From contig JACCIC010000040.1 of assembly GCA_018907035.1 (NCBI GenBank), forward strand, positions 331,501-395,500: 64,000 nucleotides of DNA, read 5' to 3'. Origin of the DNA: Sycobia sp. Sy_11. Lineage: Eukaryota; Arthropoda; Insecta; Hymenoptera; Epichrysomallidae. This document shows positions 21,810 through 33,109 of this stretch, one piece after another (position 1 is the first letter of the stretch; every line of letters starts with the position of its first letter). Under the pieces are notes generated by a model. The model ran no database searches and was not told the DNA's origin. It worked only from the letters and a program-made list of their open reading frames with translations. A program made the position numbers and the translations under genes.

Positions 21810-23087
21810 TCAGGTATGTGAATAAGTCTTTCCCGTTTTTTTTTTCAAATTTTGAGCCTTTATTGTGAAAAAATGGTTACAAATGAATTATTGAAAGTAT
21901 TGGCCATCGCTAGCTACAACTTTTTCCCATCTTTCTGGCAACAGACGAATTCCGTTGCGAAAAAATTCGACCGGTTTGGCCTCTATCCAGTCATCCACCC
22001 ATTTTTTGGCTTCCTCGTAGGAATGGAAGTGCTGGTCAGCCAGGCCATGCGTCATCGATCTGAAGAGATGGTAATCAGACGGAACAACGTCTGGACTATA
22101 CGGCGGGTGGAGTAGGACTTCCCATTTGAGCGTTTCTAAGTACGTTTTCACCGGTGGTGCAACATGTGGGCGAGCATTGTCACGTTGCAAAATAACTTTG
22201 TCGTGCCTGTCGGAGTATTGTGGCCGTTTTTCTCGCAGTGCGCGGCTCAAACGCATCAATTGTCGTCGATAGACCTCGCCTGTGATCCTTTCATTCGGTT
22301 TCAGAAGCTCATAGTAAACCACACGTAGCTGGTCCCACCATATACAGAGCATGAGCTTGGCGCCATGAATATTTGGCTTGGCCGTCGATGATGATGCATG
22401 GCCGGGTAGTCCCCATTATTTTCTTCGCTTCGGATTATCGTAACGTATCCACTTTTCATCGCCAGTCACGATACGATGCAGAAAACCCTTTCTTTTATGT
22501 CGCTGAAGCAGCTGTTTGCAAGTGAAAAAACGCCGTTCGACGTCTCTCAGCTTCAGTGCGTACGGCACCCGATTTCCTTGCTTTTGGATCATTCCCATGG
22601 CTTTCAAACGCTTGGAAATGGTTGTTCGGTCAACTCCCAATGCTTCAGCAAGTTCTTCTTGCGTTTGACAAGAATCTTCATCAAGCAAAGTCGCCAATTC
22701 AAGATTTGCGGCCGCCCGGAACGCTCCTTGTCTTCCACGTCGAAATCACCGCTTTTGAAGCGTCGAAACCATCCGCGAACACTTGAATCATCGACACAAC
22801 CTTCTCCATAAGCCTCCTGAAGCAATCGATGCGTCTCGGCAGCAGATTTCTTCAAATTGAACCAATAAAGTTAAACTTCCCGCAAATGACGTCGACTCGG
22901 CTCAAATTTCGACATTTTCACGATATCAAAAATTTATGATACGAAAAAATTTTAACTAATGTGTTAGTATGGAATTGTTGACATATGAATAAGCTTTGAT
23001 TATGACATATGTAACCATTGAATACTCGCACAGTATTGGTGGCGCCATCTCTTACAAAAAACGGGAAAGACTTATTCACACTCCTAA
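21810..23087 (-). mobile_element. mariner element, complete with both terminal repeats and TA duplication
   Basis: A 1278-bp element with terminal repeats of about 34 bp (left TCAGGTATGTGAATAAGTCT; right, inverted, TTAGGAGTGTGAATAAGTCT) differing at only a few positions. TA flanks it at 21808-21809 and 23088-23089. Removing it restores GAAGATAATATAC, exactly the uninterrupted sequence of copy G4 at about 37861-37873. It is inserted in the Gypsy pol extension. Confidence 0.95.
21888..22915 (-). pseudogene. mariner transposase, inactivated
   Basis: About 343 codons from ATG 22915 (MSKFEPSRRHLREV) to a stop at 21888, the normal length for mariner. The paired helix-turn-helix region reads KKSAAETHRLLQEAYGEG and then EELAEALGVDRTTISKRLKA. 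The catalytic triad is intact: GDEKW, RDNARPH and PPYSPDVVPSDYHLF (DD34D). It is disrupted by a TAA at codon 15 (about 22873), one frameshift near 22680-22700, and a TAA after PKRRK (about 22415). Few lesions imply a fairly recent death. Confidence 0.92.
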
Positions 23088-24000
23088 TAATATACCAACC
23101 CAGGTATTCGGAGCTAATTTTTCGTTAAATGCGTCTATTTTATTTGATAATTTGTACGACCGTTTCTAGACACAATCGCCGACTTGCAGGCTCCATTTTC
23201 GTCGTTTTTAGTCGTAGTAGTTGTTACAGACAGACATGTTTTTTGTGTATATATTATTTATAGAAAAATAACATTATTTAAGAAACATGTTATTTGCGCT
23301 TATTATGTTTTTATATTTATTTATATATAGCTTATATTTATTTAAGATTTGTTTCTTTAGAGTAAAAGATTATTGAATTTCATAATATAAGATCGTATTG
23401 TATTATCTGAGAATTATAGTTTATTTAATATAAAAGATCTCTCTACGTTATAAATTTTAGTTTGTGTTATACGTGATAAAATTAATACAGTACTTAAATT
23501 TCTTTTATTTCTATAAATTCATGCATATGTTTTAAGCGTAATACATTTATAAAATTGACTTGTTTAAATATTAAGATAAATACGTTTTTGTTTCGTAGAA
23601 GTTAATGTAAAATATTATTAGATTAAATCTTCGATTAAATGCGTAATAATTTTCAGATTAATATTTGTAAGCGCGAATTGGTATACATATCAATTGTCGA
23701 CTTGGTTGATATGCGATCCCTGTAACTTAAAACCTAAAATCTCGGCACAAAGCGGCATTGCGTCGAAGAAAATAAATGTATGTTGTCTTAAATGATGAAA
23801 TATCATGTAAAGCAGAGACGGGAAATTGTCGAATATTCGGGAATGTTCAAATAATGTATCGTCGTCTTCCTTTTTTCAGTAAAGAAATATATTGTTTTCT
23901 ATATTAAATATGAAAAGAAGTTCATAGTTAGAAAAAATTGATCGCGAGCGAACGCTAGTTAAAGGCCCACATACCGTGTACAAATTCGGTACACATTTTA

Positions 24001-24254
24001 CGTGCCGTGACGGGAAAACCGAAGGTTTTACTGAAAATTAGCATTTATACGGTTTCACAAAGAGGTGGCCGAATATTTGCTAAAGGAAAATCTTGAGGTT
24101 TTCGAAAGAGGTGAATGATTATGCTTATATAAGCAATTTCCGTGCTGTGTCGGGAAATTCGAAGATTTTACGTAAAAAAGCCTTTCTACAGATTTTCATT
24201 TAAGCGAATCGTATTCTGGCTTTGTGAAAATCTTCAGAATTTCGAAAGAAGTGA
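24001..24254 (+). repeat. 140-bp tandem duplication in the BEL LTR
   Basis: 24001-24114 and 24141-24254 align at an offset of exactly 140. They share CGTGCxGTGxCGGGAAAxxC at the start and TTCGAAAGARGTGA at the end, with many substitutions, so the duplication is older than the insertion or evolves fast. It lies upstream of the TATA box, as enhancer repeats do. Confidence 0.75.
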
Positions 24255-24372
24255 CGTGTTCGGTTTGCCACATCGGGCGCTCCGACCGTCAGGCTGCGCT
24301 AGAGTTTGGGCTGCGATCAGCGAGTGGGGCTTATCTCTCGTAATTTGACCCTGCGAGAAGGGGCCTCGAGTC

Positions 24373-24380
24373 TATATAAA
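24373..24380 (+). promoter_or_regulatory. BEL LTR TATA box
   Basis: TATATAAA within a locally GC-rich context (CTCGAGTCTATATAAACGAG), about 185 bp before the LTR end, the expected place for the U3 promoter. Confidence 0.65.
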
Positions 24381-24564
24381 CGAGCCGAAAGAGCGCTAAC
24401 ATTCATTATTTTCTCATCTCTGCTCAGGTTAATATAACTTTATATTGTCTCGATTGTTCAGTGTAATTGTATAATAAATATTTTATATTTCATTACTTTG
24501 AATTTCTTCTAATTTAAAAATCCATCAAACATCCCAGCATAGTAAGAGTTTAGTACAATCTTTC

Positions 24565-24582
24565 TGGTGCCGAAACCCGGGA
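24565..24582 (+). other. BEL primer-binding site
   Basis: TGGTGCCGAAACCCGGGA directly after the LTR starts with TGG, the complement of a tRNA CCA end, and matches the type of primer-binding site seen in BEL/Pao elements. The priming tRNA was not identified. Confidence 0.75.
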
Positions 24583-24663
24583 ATTTTTTTTCCGGAAAGC
24601 TGGGACGTTTACTGATTTTGAAACAAAGTTTAATTAATTTAATTGTTTTGTTTAACATCTTCA

Positions 24664-26034
24664 ATGTCATCGAGAAAATCACGTGCGGCTACCGCCGCCT
24701 CCAGTGCCGAGGGTCCATCAGCTGCTAAGCGTTTGAAGGCGAGCAGCAGAGGTTCTACTTCTACATCAACCAAAACATCATCTCTACGGCGTGCCAAGGT
24801 TGTATCCGCACGGGTAAACGTCGCCACAGCGACATCCACGCCACGGTTGAGGCAGTCCGTAGCATCTGAGCAGTTCCAGCAACAGAATGAGCAGATCGAC
24901 ATCGAGCAGTTTCATGCAGAAACTGCAGGCCAAGCTGAGAATGTGAAACAACAAGCATCGTCGGAGACAGTCAGACGCGGTGACGTGCCCGTTACTGCAT
25001 CAGGCACACATACATCGTCGATCAACGAATCTTCTGTCAACGCTGCAGGACTGGTGAGAAATGTTCAAAATACGCAATTGATAAATGATATCGATGCGAC
25101 TACGTTACTTGCGAATGCGTTTGAAAAAACGGTAACTGCACTGCGTGACGCAACCTTTAGCGAGGGAAATTCGCGATTCGTGAATCGGATGACGACGGCA
25201 AAAAGCTTGCCTCATTTCTATGGCGATCCGTTAGAATGGTTGCAGTTCAAAGAGGCATACGAACTGTCAACTGAACTAGGAAATTATAGCGAGCGAGAAA
25301 ATGTAGCGCGTTTGCTCACTGCTTTAAAAGGAGAAGCACGAGAAATTGTGAGTACTTTACTTGCTACGAGTCGCGATCCGGCAATTATAATGAAAACTCT
25401 TGAACTTCACTATGGCAATAAAAGAATTGTCGCCGAAAAGATTTTTGCAGACTTAAGTCCATGCCTGATTTAGAATCCGGGAAGGTTAGTCTCGTGCGTT
25501 TTGCGACGAAATTGAAAAACGCAACAACAGCGTTTAAAAATTTTAAACTTACGGGATATTTGTTTAGTCCGGATCTTATAAAATCTATTGGAAATAAATT
25601 ACCATCCGCTCTTAAATTTGCATATCATCGACATGCCGCAAGTGTGACCGAGGAAAAGTCGGATCTTGAAAAGATAAGCGATTTTCTATATTCAGAAGCT
25701 GAATTAGCGAATGCTGCTGGAATTTTTGATACCGATATTTATTCGAATTCAAATCGTAACATAACTATATCTAGAATGCACGGACATGTGAAAAATGTTT
25801 ATACGGCAGCTCATGAACCAGCGCGTCAATATAAAAATCAAAATTGTGATAAAACATGTGTAATCTGTAAACGGGGAAGACATAAGTTCGAAATGCTCAC
25901 GTTGTAATAAATTTCATCACGAACTTTTGCACTATGTCGGCAATACGAATGGAGGTTACACGCGGCAAACACCGGTAAGAACTGAAAAGAATTTTGAAAG
26001 TTCTAGCGCGACAATAAATATAACGAAAGATTGA
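24664..26034 (+). pseudogene. BEL gag
   Basis: From ATG 24664 (MSSRKSRAATAASS) a Ser/Ala-rich N-terminus leads into the gag core (DUF1759-type: LPHFYGDPLEWLQFKEAYE, then LLTALKGEAREIV). A frameshift near 25456-25470 moves the frame to 25461-25907. That part continues with PDLESGKVSLVRFATKL and a zinc knuckle starting CVICKRGRHK, whose remainder (CSRCNKFHHELLHY) lies after a second frameshift near 25885. An in-frame TGA at 26032-26034 separates it from pol. Intact relatives usually encode gag-pol as one polyprotein. Confidence 0.88.
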
Positions 26035-29000
26035 CTAGGGGCGTCTGCTGTTCTATTGAAGATCATGCCTGTAAGAATAATAGGATCGAAAGCATTTCGC
26101 GATACGTATGCTCTACTTGATGAGGGGTCCACGATCACACTGATAGATAAGCGCTTAGCGAAAAATATAGGAGCCATAGGTCCGCGTATGTCATTGACTT
26201 TGAAAGGTATAAGTGGCGACAAAATTCTCAAAGATTGTGAAAAATTACAAGTAGATATCGTGGGTGCATTCGGTAAATGTACGTTACAGAGTGCTATGTC
26301 TATGGAGAATCTTGACATTATTTCTCAAACAATTTCCGAAGATTTTATTAATAATATAGATCCGATTGTAAGAGAAAAAAAGATAAAACCTTATTATAAT
26401 CCGCGTGTAGAGATATTAGTAGGTCAAGATAACTGGCATATAATAACTACACGAGAGTTCGTCACTGTAGAGCAAACACAACTGGCGATATCGCGATGTT
26501 TATTGGGATGGGTGTTGCATGGCCCGACGACGTGTCGTGTTTCAAGAGCTAGGCGCGATACGTTACAGCCGGCTACAATAATGTGCGCACATGATACATA
26601 CGCCTCACATCATATAAATAAATTTGATGACGCATTAGACGAACTGATTCGGCATTATTTTAGCTTAGAATCCATAGGTGTATCCGACGAAATATCAAAG
26701 AAAAATAATCAAAGCCGCGCGGAAAAAATATTAGAAGAAACATGCCGGCGGGTAGGAAATACGTATGAAATAGGATTGCTGTGGCGAGATGATCAGCCAC
26801 CGATGGTTGATAGCCTTTCAACTGCAAGAAATCGGCTCTTTTCGTTAGAAAAAAGGTTAGACCGCGACCCTAAATTTGCCGCTTTATATTACGCTGAAGT
26901 GCAAAGATTCATAGACCAGGGATATGCTAAATTAGTAGAGAAAAATACAGAATCCCCTCGTATATGGTATCTGCCGCACTTTGGCGTTATGAATATAAAT
27001 AAGCCGAACAAAGTCAGACTCGTTTTTGACGCAGCTGCTAAAACCAGAGGCGTTAGTTTAAACGATCAGTTAGACACAGGGCCAGATCTGTTGCAGTCTT
27101 TATCAGGCATATTCATACGGTTTAGACAATATGCGATCGCTATTAAAGGCGATATAACAGACATGTTTCTTCGAGTAAATGTGAGACCAATTGATCGAGG
27201 TGTTCAGCGTTTTTTGTGGCGAGGGCGAGATCGGAATATTGAACCACGCACGTACGAAATGACGAGCTTGATTTTCGGCGCGAAATCATCTCCATGTAAT
27301 GCGATTTTTGTTAAAAATAAAAATGCAAGCGCATTTATAAATCAATTCCCAGAAGCATCACGAAGCATTATCAAAAACAGTTACATGGATGATTTTTTAT
27401 GCAGCTGTAAAACGAGGGTAGAAGCTTCGTCATTAGTTAAAAATGTAATAAAAATTAACGAGCAAGTTAATTTTTTAATGCACGGTTGGTCGAGCAATAC
27501 GGTAGAAATATTGCCTGTTGATTCACACAATGATAAAATATTAGAAAATCCCGAAATGCGTCTGTATGATAAAGAAAAAGAACGTGTTTTAGGTCTTTAT
27601 TGGGACACGCGTACAGACAGATTAAAATTTAACATCGAGTTAAGTAAAATATCTGAAGACATTATTTCAGGACGTAGAAAGCCAACAAAAAGAGAAATAT
27701 TGCGCGTCGTAATGTCAATTTTTGACCCATTAGGTCTCCTCGCACCTTTTACTTTAAAATCAAAATTATTGATGCAACGAATATGGTTAAGCGGGATACA
27801 ATGGGATGAAAAGGTGCGAGACGACGAATACAACGATTGGAAATTATGGCTAAACGATCTCGATTATTTGAAGGCATGGTATATTCCGCGCTGCTTAACG
27901 CCGAGGAGATATGATAGCGATAAAGCACAATTACACGTGTTTTGCGACGCGAGTTTAACAGCCTTTGCTGCCGCTGCGTATTTGCTTATAGAAACAAAAT
28001 CGGGTCCAAATCATGTATCATTGATAATGGCGAAAAATAGAATCGCGCCGCTGAAACCAACCACAATTCCGCGTTTAGAATTGCAGGCCGCGTTACTCGG
28101 TGCGAGGTTGTCAAAATATATCTTAGAAGAACTTGAGATAAACATTGAAAGGCGCGTTTTATGGACGGACTCGACTATTGTTTTATGCTGGATCAGAACT
28201 GAGCTGCGAACTCATCAAATGTATGTTGCTAACCGTTTAGGGGAAATAGCAGAACTGACAAGAAGTTGTGAATGGCGTTGGATTCCATCAAATCTGAATC
28301 CTGCAGACGAGTCCACGCGTTTCGTTCAGCACACATTTGAAAATAACTCAGTTTGGTTTTCTGGACCGGATTTTTTAAAGCACGCGGAGTATGAATGGCC
28401 AAAAGAAAAGATAATCAGTAAACGGGAGACAAACGAAATAAACAAAATAGAAATGAAAAAAGCGTATGTTCTCATAATTAAAACAGTCGATCTGAACTTT
28501 TCACTCTCTATACGTTTGTTAGGTTGGCAGGGACTTCTTGTAATAGCCCGACGTGTAAGAAAATATTTTAATATCTGGCGACATCAAATAAATAAAGAAT
28601 CACCGATTCAAAATATACGAGCAAATGAACATTATTGGTTTCGATTAATTCAATACGAATGCTTCGAACCAGAATTAAAGGCAATTAGGAAGGGTAAAAA
28701 TCTACCAAAAAATAGTCGAATTTCGAATTTAAAACCATATTTGGACGATAAGCAAATATTACGTGCGAACGGGCGAATCACGTTAGTATCGGCGGAAGAT
28801 TTTAATAATACACCAATTATATTAGATAGTCGACATATAGCCACAAAAAATTTAATTGCGGAATATCATAGAAAATATTATCACAGTAGCCAAGAAACAG
28901 TAGTGAATGAGTTGCGACAAAACTATTGTATTATTGGTCTTAGAAATGCATTAAAATCGCATATAAGCAGATGTATCGTGTGCCACATACGCCGTCGAAA

Positions 29001-29970
29001 GCCTCAAAATCCGTTAATGGCAGCATTACCATTGTGTCGCGTAGCTTCAAGACAAAGACCTTTTTCACATTGTGGTATCGATTACTTTGGCCCTATGAAT
29101 GTGAAAATTGGTCGTCGTCGAGAAAAGCGTTGGGGCGTTTTAATGACATGTCTCACTACACGCGCGATACATTTAGAAATCGCGAATAGTTTAACATCAA
29201 GTTCGGCAATAATGGCCATTCAAAGATTGGCTGCTAGACGCGGTATGCCACTTATAATATATAGTGATAATGGAACCAATTTTAGGGGCGCGAGCAAAGA
29301 GCTAAAAGAGGCGATGAAGCAATTTGATAAGAAAGAATTTCAATGATTCTCATTCAAAAGAAATATAGAATGGCGTTTCAACGCTCCAGACGCACCGCAC
29401 ATGGGAGGTGCGTGGGAGCGTTTGATTCGTTCCGTCAAGACGGCCTTAAAAGCAATATTAAATGAACAAGCGCCATCCGAAGAAGTGCTGTATACTGTCT
29501 TGACGGAAATAGAACACTCTGTAAATTCGCGACCGCTTACCCACGTTTCGCTCGATCCTCGGGATGACGAAGCTCTAACACCTAATCACTTTCTGATAGG
29601 TTCATCGTCGGGAAATATTATATTAGGAAAATATGACATGAAAAATATATGTTTAAACAAACAGTGGAAGTTAGCACAAACATACGCTGACGCGTTTTGG
29701 AAGCGTTGGCTCCGCGAGTACTTGCCAACCATAATGCCACGCAAAAAATGGACGGAAAGTGACGAACCCCTAGAAGTGGGATACATAGTTTTAATAGTTG
29801 ATCTGCAGGCTCCGCGAAATTGTTGGATCAAAGGCAAAATCATTCGTGTATTTCCCGGCTCCGATAAAGAAATAAGAGTAGCAGAAGTGCACACTCCGCG
29901 GGGGAAGTTTCTGCGTCCTACGCGAAAACTTATAAAACTGCTAGGCATTAGAGAAGTACAAAATAAATAA
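26035..29970 (+). pseudogene. BEL pol: protease, RT, RNase H, integrase
   Basis: One reading frame of about 1310 codons with a single TGA at 29344-29346. Domains in order: A17/DUF1758 aspartic protease with the active-site loop ALLDEGST (26110-26133), RT with SYMDDFLC (the YxDD box), RNase H (LHVFCDASLTAF and LWTDSTIVLCWI), integrase zinc region (ISRCIVCH), and catalytic GIDYFGP and YSDNGTNF. After the TGA it continues as HMGGAWERLIRSVK, which supplies the catalytic Glu, and a C-terminal domain (DUF5641-like: PLEVGYIVLIVD) to NK at 29970. The single stop lies between the second Asp and the Glu of the integrase triad, so this copy cannot integrate on its own. Confidence 0.95.
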
Positions 29971-29990
29971 ATTTTGTACGGGGGGAGAAT

Positions 29991-30042
29991 TGTTACAGAC
30001 AGACATGTTTTTTGTGTATATATTATTTATAGAAAAATAACA
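29991..30042 (+). repeat. BEL 3' LTR remnant, 52 bp
   Basis: Identical to the first 52 bp of the 5' LTR, then directly the target duplication GTAGT. The missing 1.28 kb runs exactly to the element end, best explained by a deletion between short ACA repeats (AATAACA and TAGTACA). Confidence 0.9.
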
Positions 30043-30047
30043 GTAGT

Positions 30048-30870
30048 ATTTTTGTTTTTGAAAACTTCTAGCTAGTTGGCTCCGTACTAGTTCTATTGCT
30101 TCTTGTATTTTTTTGATACGGTGCTCGGCGGTAATATTGGATTTTTAGCCGAATTGTTGGACAAGCGACCCGGACAAGAGACCCGGAAAATTTACATATG
30201 CGGGTGTAAAACCCATAATTTCGGAAGTAGCGGTATTATACGCGAATTGTAGCTCGTGTAAGTAGCGATCTCATGTTCTGTGATTTTTCTCTACGTATTG
30301 AGAAATAATAGTTTTTACTACTTTGTTCGCTCGTTCCACAGGATTACATTGCGGCGTGTACGGTGGCGTTTTCCGGTGAGCTATTCCGGCATTTGACAAC
30401 ATTTCCGTGAATTCTTTTGAGACGAATTGTCTCTCGTTATCTGAAATGATAGTTTTCGGGCATCCGAAACATAGGATGATTTGTTGTCTTACTGTCTGCG
30501 ATATAGCCACGCAAGTCGCTTTCCGTAAGAGTTTTAATTCTACCCATTTTATTAATTTGTCTTGCATGACTAACAGCCAAGTGTTCAAATTTGTTGATCT
30601 CGGGAGTGTTCCTATGTGATCGACTGCCACGATATACCAAGGCTGTTCGATTAACGTCGCATGCAATTTTCCGGCCAGTGCCTGTTGTTGCGATATAAAC
30701 TGGCGACAGTTCTCGCAATTTCTCACATATTTCGTTGTCATTCGGATTATTCCAGGCCAGTAATAACTTTTAGATATTTTCACTAATGTTTTCGAAATGC
30801 CCAGGTGACCAGTACTGGGTTGTGTACTTCGCTTAAAACTTTATTTTGTTCAGATCTAGGTACAAAAATT
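30048..30870 (-). pseudogene. Gypsy G1 integrase
   Basis: From about 30840 downwards it reads the zinc-finger region (ISKSYYWPGIIRMTTKYVR, then CENC), AVDHIG, WLLVMQDKLIKWVE, the CPKTIISDNERQFVSKEF block (second Asp) and TPQCNPVERANKVVK (Glu), a complete DDE triad in an open frame of 170 codons (30271-30783). The C-terminus continues at 23088-23216 beyond the BEL insertion. Confidence 0.9.
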
Positions 30871-32221
30871 TTCCACTGCAGATTTTCACTAGTATAGTTA
30901 AAATCTAAAGTATGCAATATATGTTTATATTATCTTCCACTTATTATACAAAAATCTGGGTAGCTTCCTGGATCACTTTCCACATTTTTATTTGCTTTTT
31001 CATACCAGTCCTCTTTTTTGATTTCGGTTGCTTCGATGGCTAACGGCTATCGGGATAAGGTATCGGTTAGTAGATTATCTTTGCCAGGACGGTATTTAAT
31101 TTCGAAATCATACTGGCGTAATTCGAGTGCCCAGCGGGCTAAACGACCAGAAGAATTTTCAATATTGTTGAGCCATTTTAGTGATTGATGGTCTGTTAGT
31201 ATGATAAAGTGATATCCTTCAAGATAGTCTCGAAATTTCCACACGCCCCATTTAATTGCTATGCATTCTAGCTCGGTGATAGAATAATTCTTTTCGGCTG
31301 GGGTGAGCGTTCGGCTAGGAAATGCGATGACTCGTTCATTGTTCTCATACGCTTGTGTAAGCGCGGCTCCCAATCCTTCTTTACTGGCATCCGTTTGCAG
31401 GATAAACGGGTGGCTCTAGTCTGGACAGGAAAGGATGGGTGGGTTTGTGAGAAGTTGTTTGATTTTGTCAAACGCATGTGGCTCTATTTCACTCCGAGTC
31501 CACTTAGCTTTTTTTCTAATGAGACGATGTAATGGTGCGGCAACATTTGACATATCTTTCAGGAATCGTCTATACCAAGATATCAGGCCCATAAATCGTT
31601 GAATGTCCTAGTACGGCAGCCACTTTTTCTGGATCGGTTTGTAGTCCATTTTTGTCCACAATGTGTCCTAAATATTTTGGGCTTGATCGGGCGAAATGGC
31701 ACTTCTATGGGTTCGGTTTTAATTTTGCTATTCTTAAGCGGTTGAAAACTTCTTTTAGTTTTTCTAGATGCTCCTCGAACGTAGATGAGACTACGTTCGA
31801 GACAATATCATCTAGATATGCAAATGCATATGGTGCCATTTCTGGAGTTATCACTCTGTCTAAGAATCGTTGATACGTAGCCGGGGTTGAGTGTAAACCA
31901 AACGGCATTACTTTAAATTCAAATAAACCTTTACCGCTGCGGTAAAAGCAGTGATCGAACAACATTCCGGTGTTAGTACAACTTGCCAATATCCATTTTT
32001 TAAATCCATCATTGAAAGATATCGTGCTCCTCGTATTTTATCTAATGTTGCATTAATTTGTGGCAAAGGATAAGCGTCTTTCTTCGTTACTTTGTTCACT
32101 ATTCGGAAATCTACACAGAATCGAGCCTTTCCGTCTTTCTTTTTTAATATTACCACTGGCAAACTCACTGGACGTATTTGATGGTTGAATTACATTTTCG
32201 GTTAGCATTTTATCAACTTGG
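30871..32221 (-). pseudogene. Gypsy G1 reverse transcriptase and RNase H
   Basis: RT fragments are DVDKMLTENVIQP-like (32220), PVVILKKKDGKARFCVDFR, YPLPQINATLDKIRGA, and FAYLDDIVS (YxDD active site, about 31810). RNase H includes GAALTQAYENNERVIAFPSR, TELECIAIKWGVWKFRDYL, ILTDHQSLKWLNN and YRPGKDNLLTDTLSR (31047-31373). The frames are broken at several places. The RT start and all of gag and protease are missing because the copy is truncated at 32221. Confidence 0.9.
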
Positions 32222-33038
32222 CGCGTGTCGCGCGGCACGAGAGCACAAGAGTGTGCGTGTCTGTATTAGAGGGCGATAGGTGCCGTCAGCCTCATACACC
32301 TAGCGCGGCTCTCTCTCGCCGCGGGAGGTGTATCCCCTCTCGCACACTTCTCTACTTATTCTAGCGGTAGAGAGAGAAGCTATATCGTGTTTCTCTCTCT
32401 ACTTCGGTTTTAGCTGGTCGCGTCGACTATCTTCTACAATAGTCGTCGCGACCTTTGCTTGCTTAATTCTATTTACTCCGTTTATCTTTCGGTATACTTA
32501 TTATACTTTTCGTGTTAATTAAAATTTATCTACCGACGTGGATAAATTTTGCGCACCCATACTTATGGTCGTCGCAAGTTCCTGCTCGGCGACGAGTAGG
32601 TCGCGCTGCACCCGAGTTAACTGTTTTCGGAACACTTTTTTGAAAAAATTAAAAAAAATTTTGTTATTTAATGTGTTCACTCCGACTACTTAATCAGGAC
32701 TGAAAATTAGTTTTGATAGTTGAAATTTTTATTTTAATTTAACCTTCCGGAGGTTACTTTTCTATTTTCCCTTGGAGGGCATTGCCTTTTATTAAGTATA
32801 ATAAGTATATTTTATAAGTATGTAACTTTATTTCTGTATTTTATTCGTGTCGGAAATTTTATTTATTTAACGTTTGATTCTGAATCAATATTTGTTATTT
32901 ACGTAAATAACTAAATAAGTCTAAACATAAATAGTTCATATAATAAATAGACATAAACAAATAAAATTTCCGGGTATTTTTTTCTATATTACTTTTAAAT
33001 TTATTTGAATTATTAACAATGAGTTGCGGGCAGGTATT

Positions 33039-33039
<1 letters not shown>

Positions 33040-33076
<37 letters not shown>
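33040..33076. repeat. (AT)n microsatellite
   Basis: About 18 AT units in the spacer between the two accessory ORFs of G2. Confidence 0.95.
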
Positions 33077-33079
<3 letters not shown>

Positions 33080-33109
33080 ATATTAATTCTAATACTTCTT
33101 TCTCTTACA

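Larger units (their letters stand above)
23222..24557 (+). repeat. BEL 5' LTR
   Basis: Begins TGTTACAGACAGACATG, identical to the 52-bp remnant at 29991-30042, and probably ends TAGTACA at 24557, seven bases before the primer-binding site. It contains a TATA box (24373-24380) and an internal 140-bp tandem duplication (24001-24114 and 24141-24254). The exact 3' end is inferred because the 3' LTR is truncated. Confidence 0.8.
23222..30042 (+). mobile_element. BEL/Pao LTR retrotransposon, nearly complete
   Basis: The element runs from TGTTACAG (23222) to AATAACA (30042) and is flanked by GTAGT at 23217-23221 and 30043-30047, a 5-bp target duplication. In order it has a 5' LTR of about 1.34 kb, a primer-binding site, gag, protease, RT, RNase H, integrase, a polypurine tract (GGGGGGAGAA, just before 29990) and a 3' LTR reduced to 52 bp. 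It is inserted into the integrase region of Gypsy copy G1 in opposite orientation. Two frameshifts and two TGA stops break an otherwise continuous gag-pol. Confidence 0.94.
18850..32221 (-). mobile_element. Ty3/Gypsy element copy G1, host of nested mariner and BEL insertions
   Basis: Minus-strand Gypsy copy. In 5' to 3' order it has reverse transcriptase (from 32221, 5' truncated), RNase H, integrase, the integrase C-terminal extension, a proline-rich ORF and an LTR ending near 18850. A BEL element (23222-30042) splits the integrase and a mariner (21810-23087) splits the integrase C-terminus; removing both restores colinearity with copy G4 (35388-41390). Stops and frameshifts are scattered through the RT and RNase H. 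Its 5' end at 32221 abuts the interior of another copy's LTR. Confidence 0.87.

Noticed and set aside
24639..24958. Minus-strand ORFs (Cys- and Val-rich) opposite BEL gag
   Set aside because: They are antisense shadows of the Ser/Ala-rich gag N-terminus.
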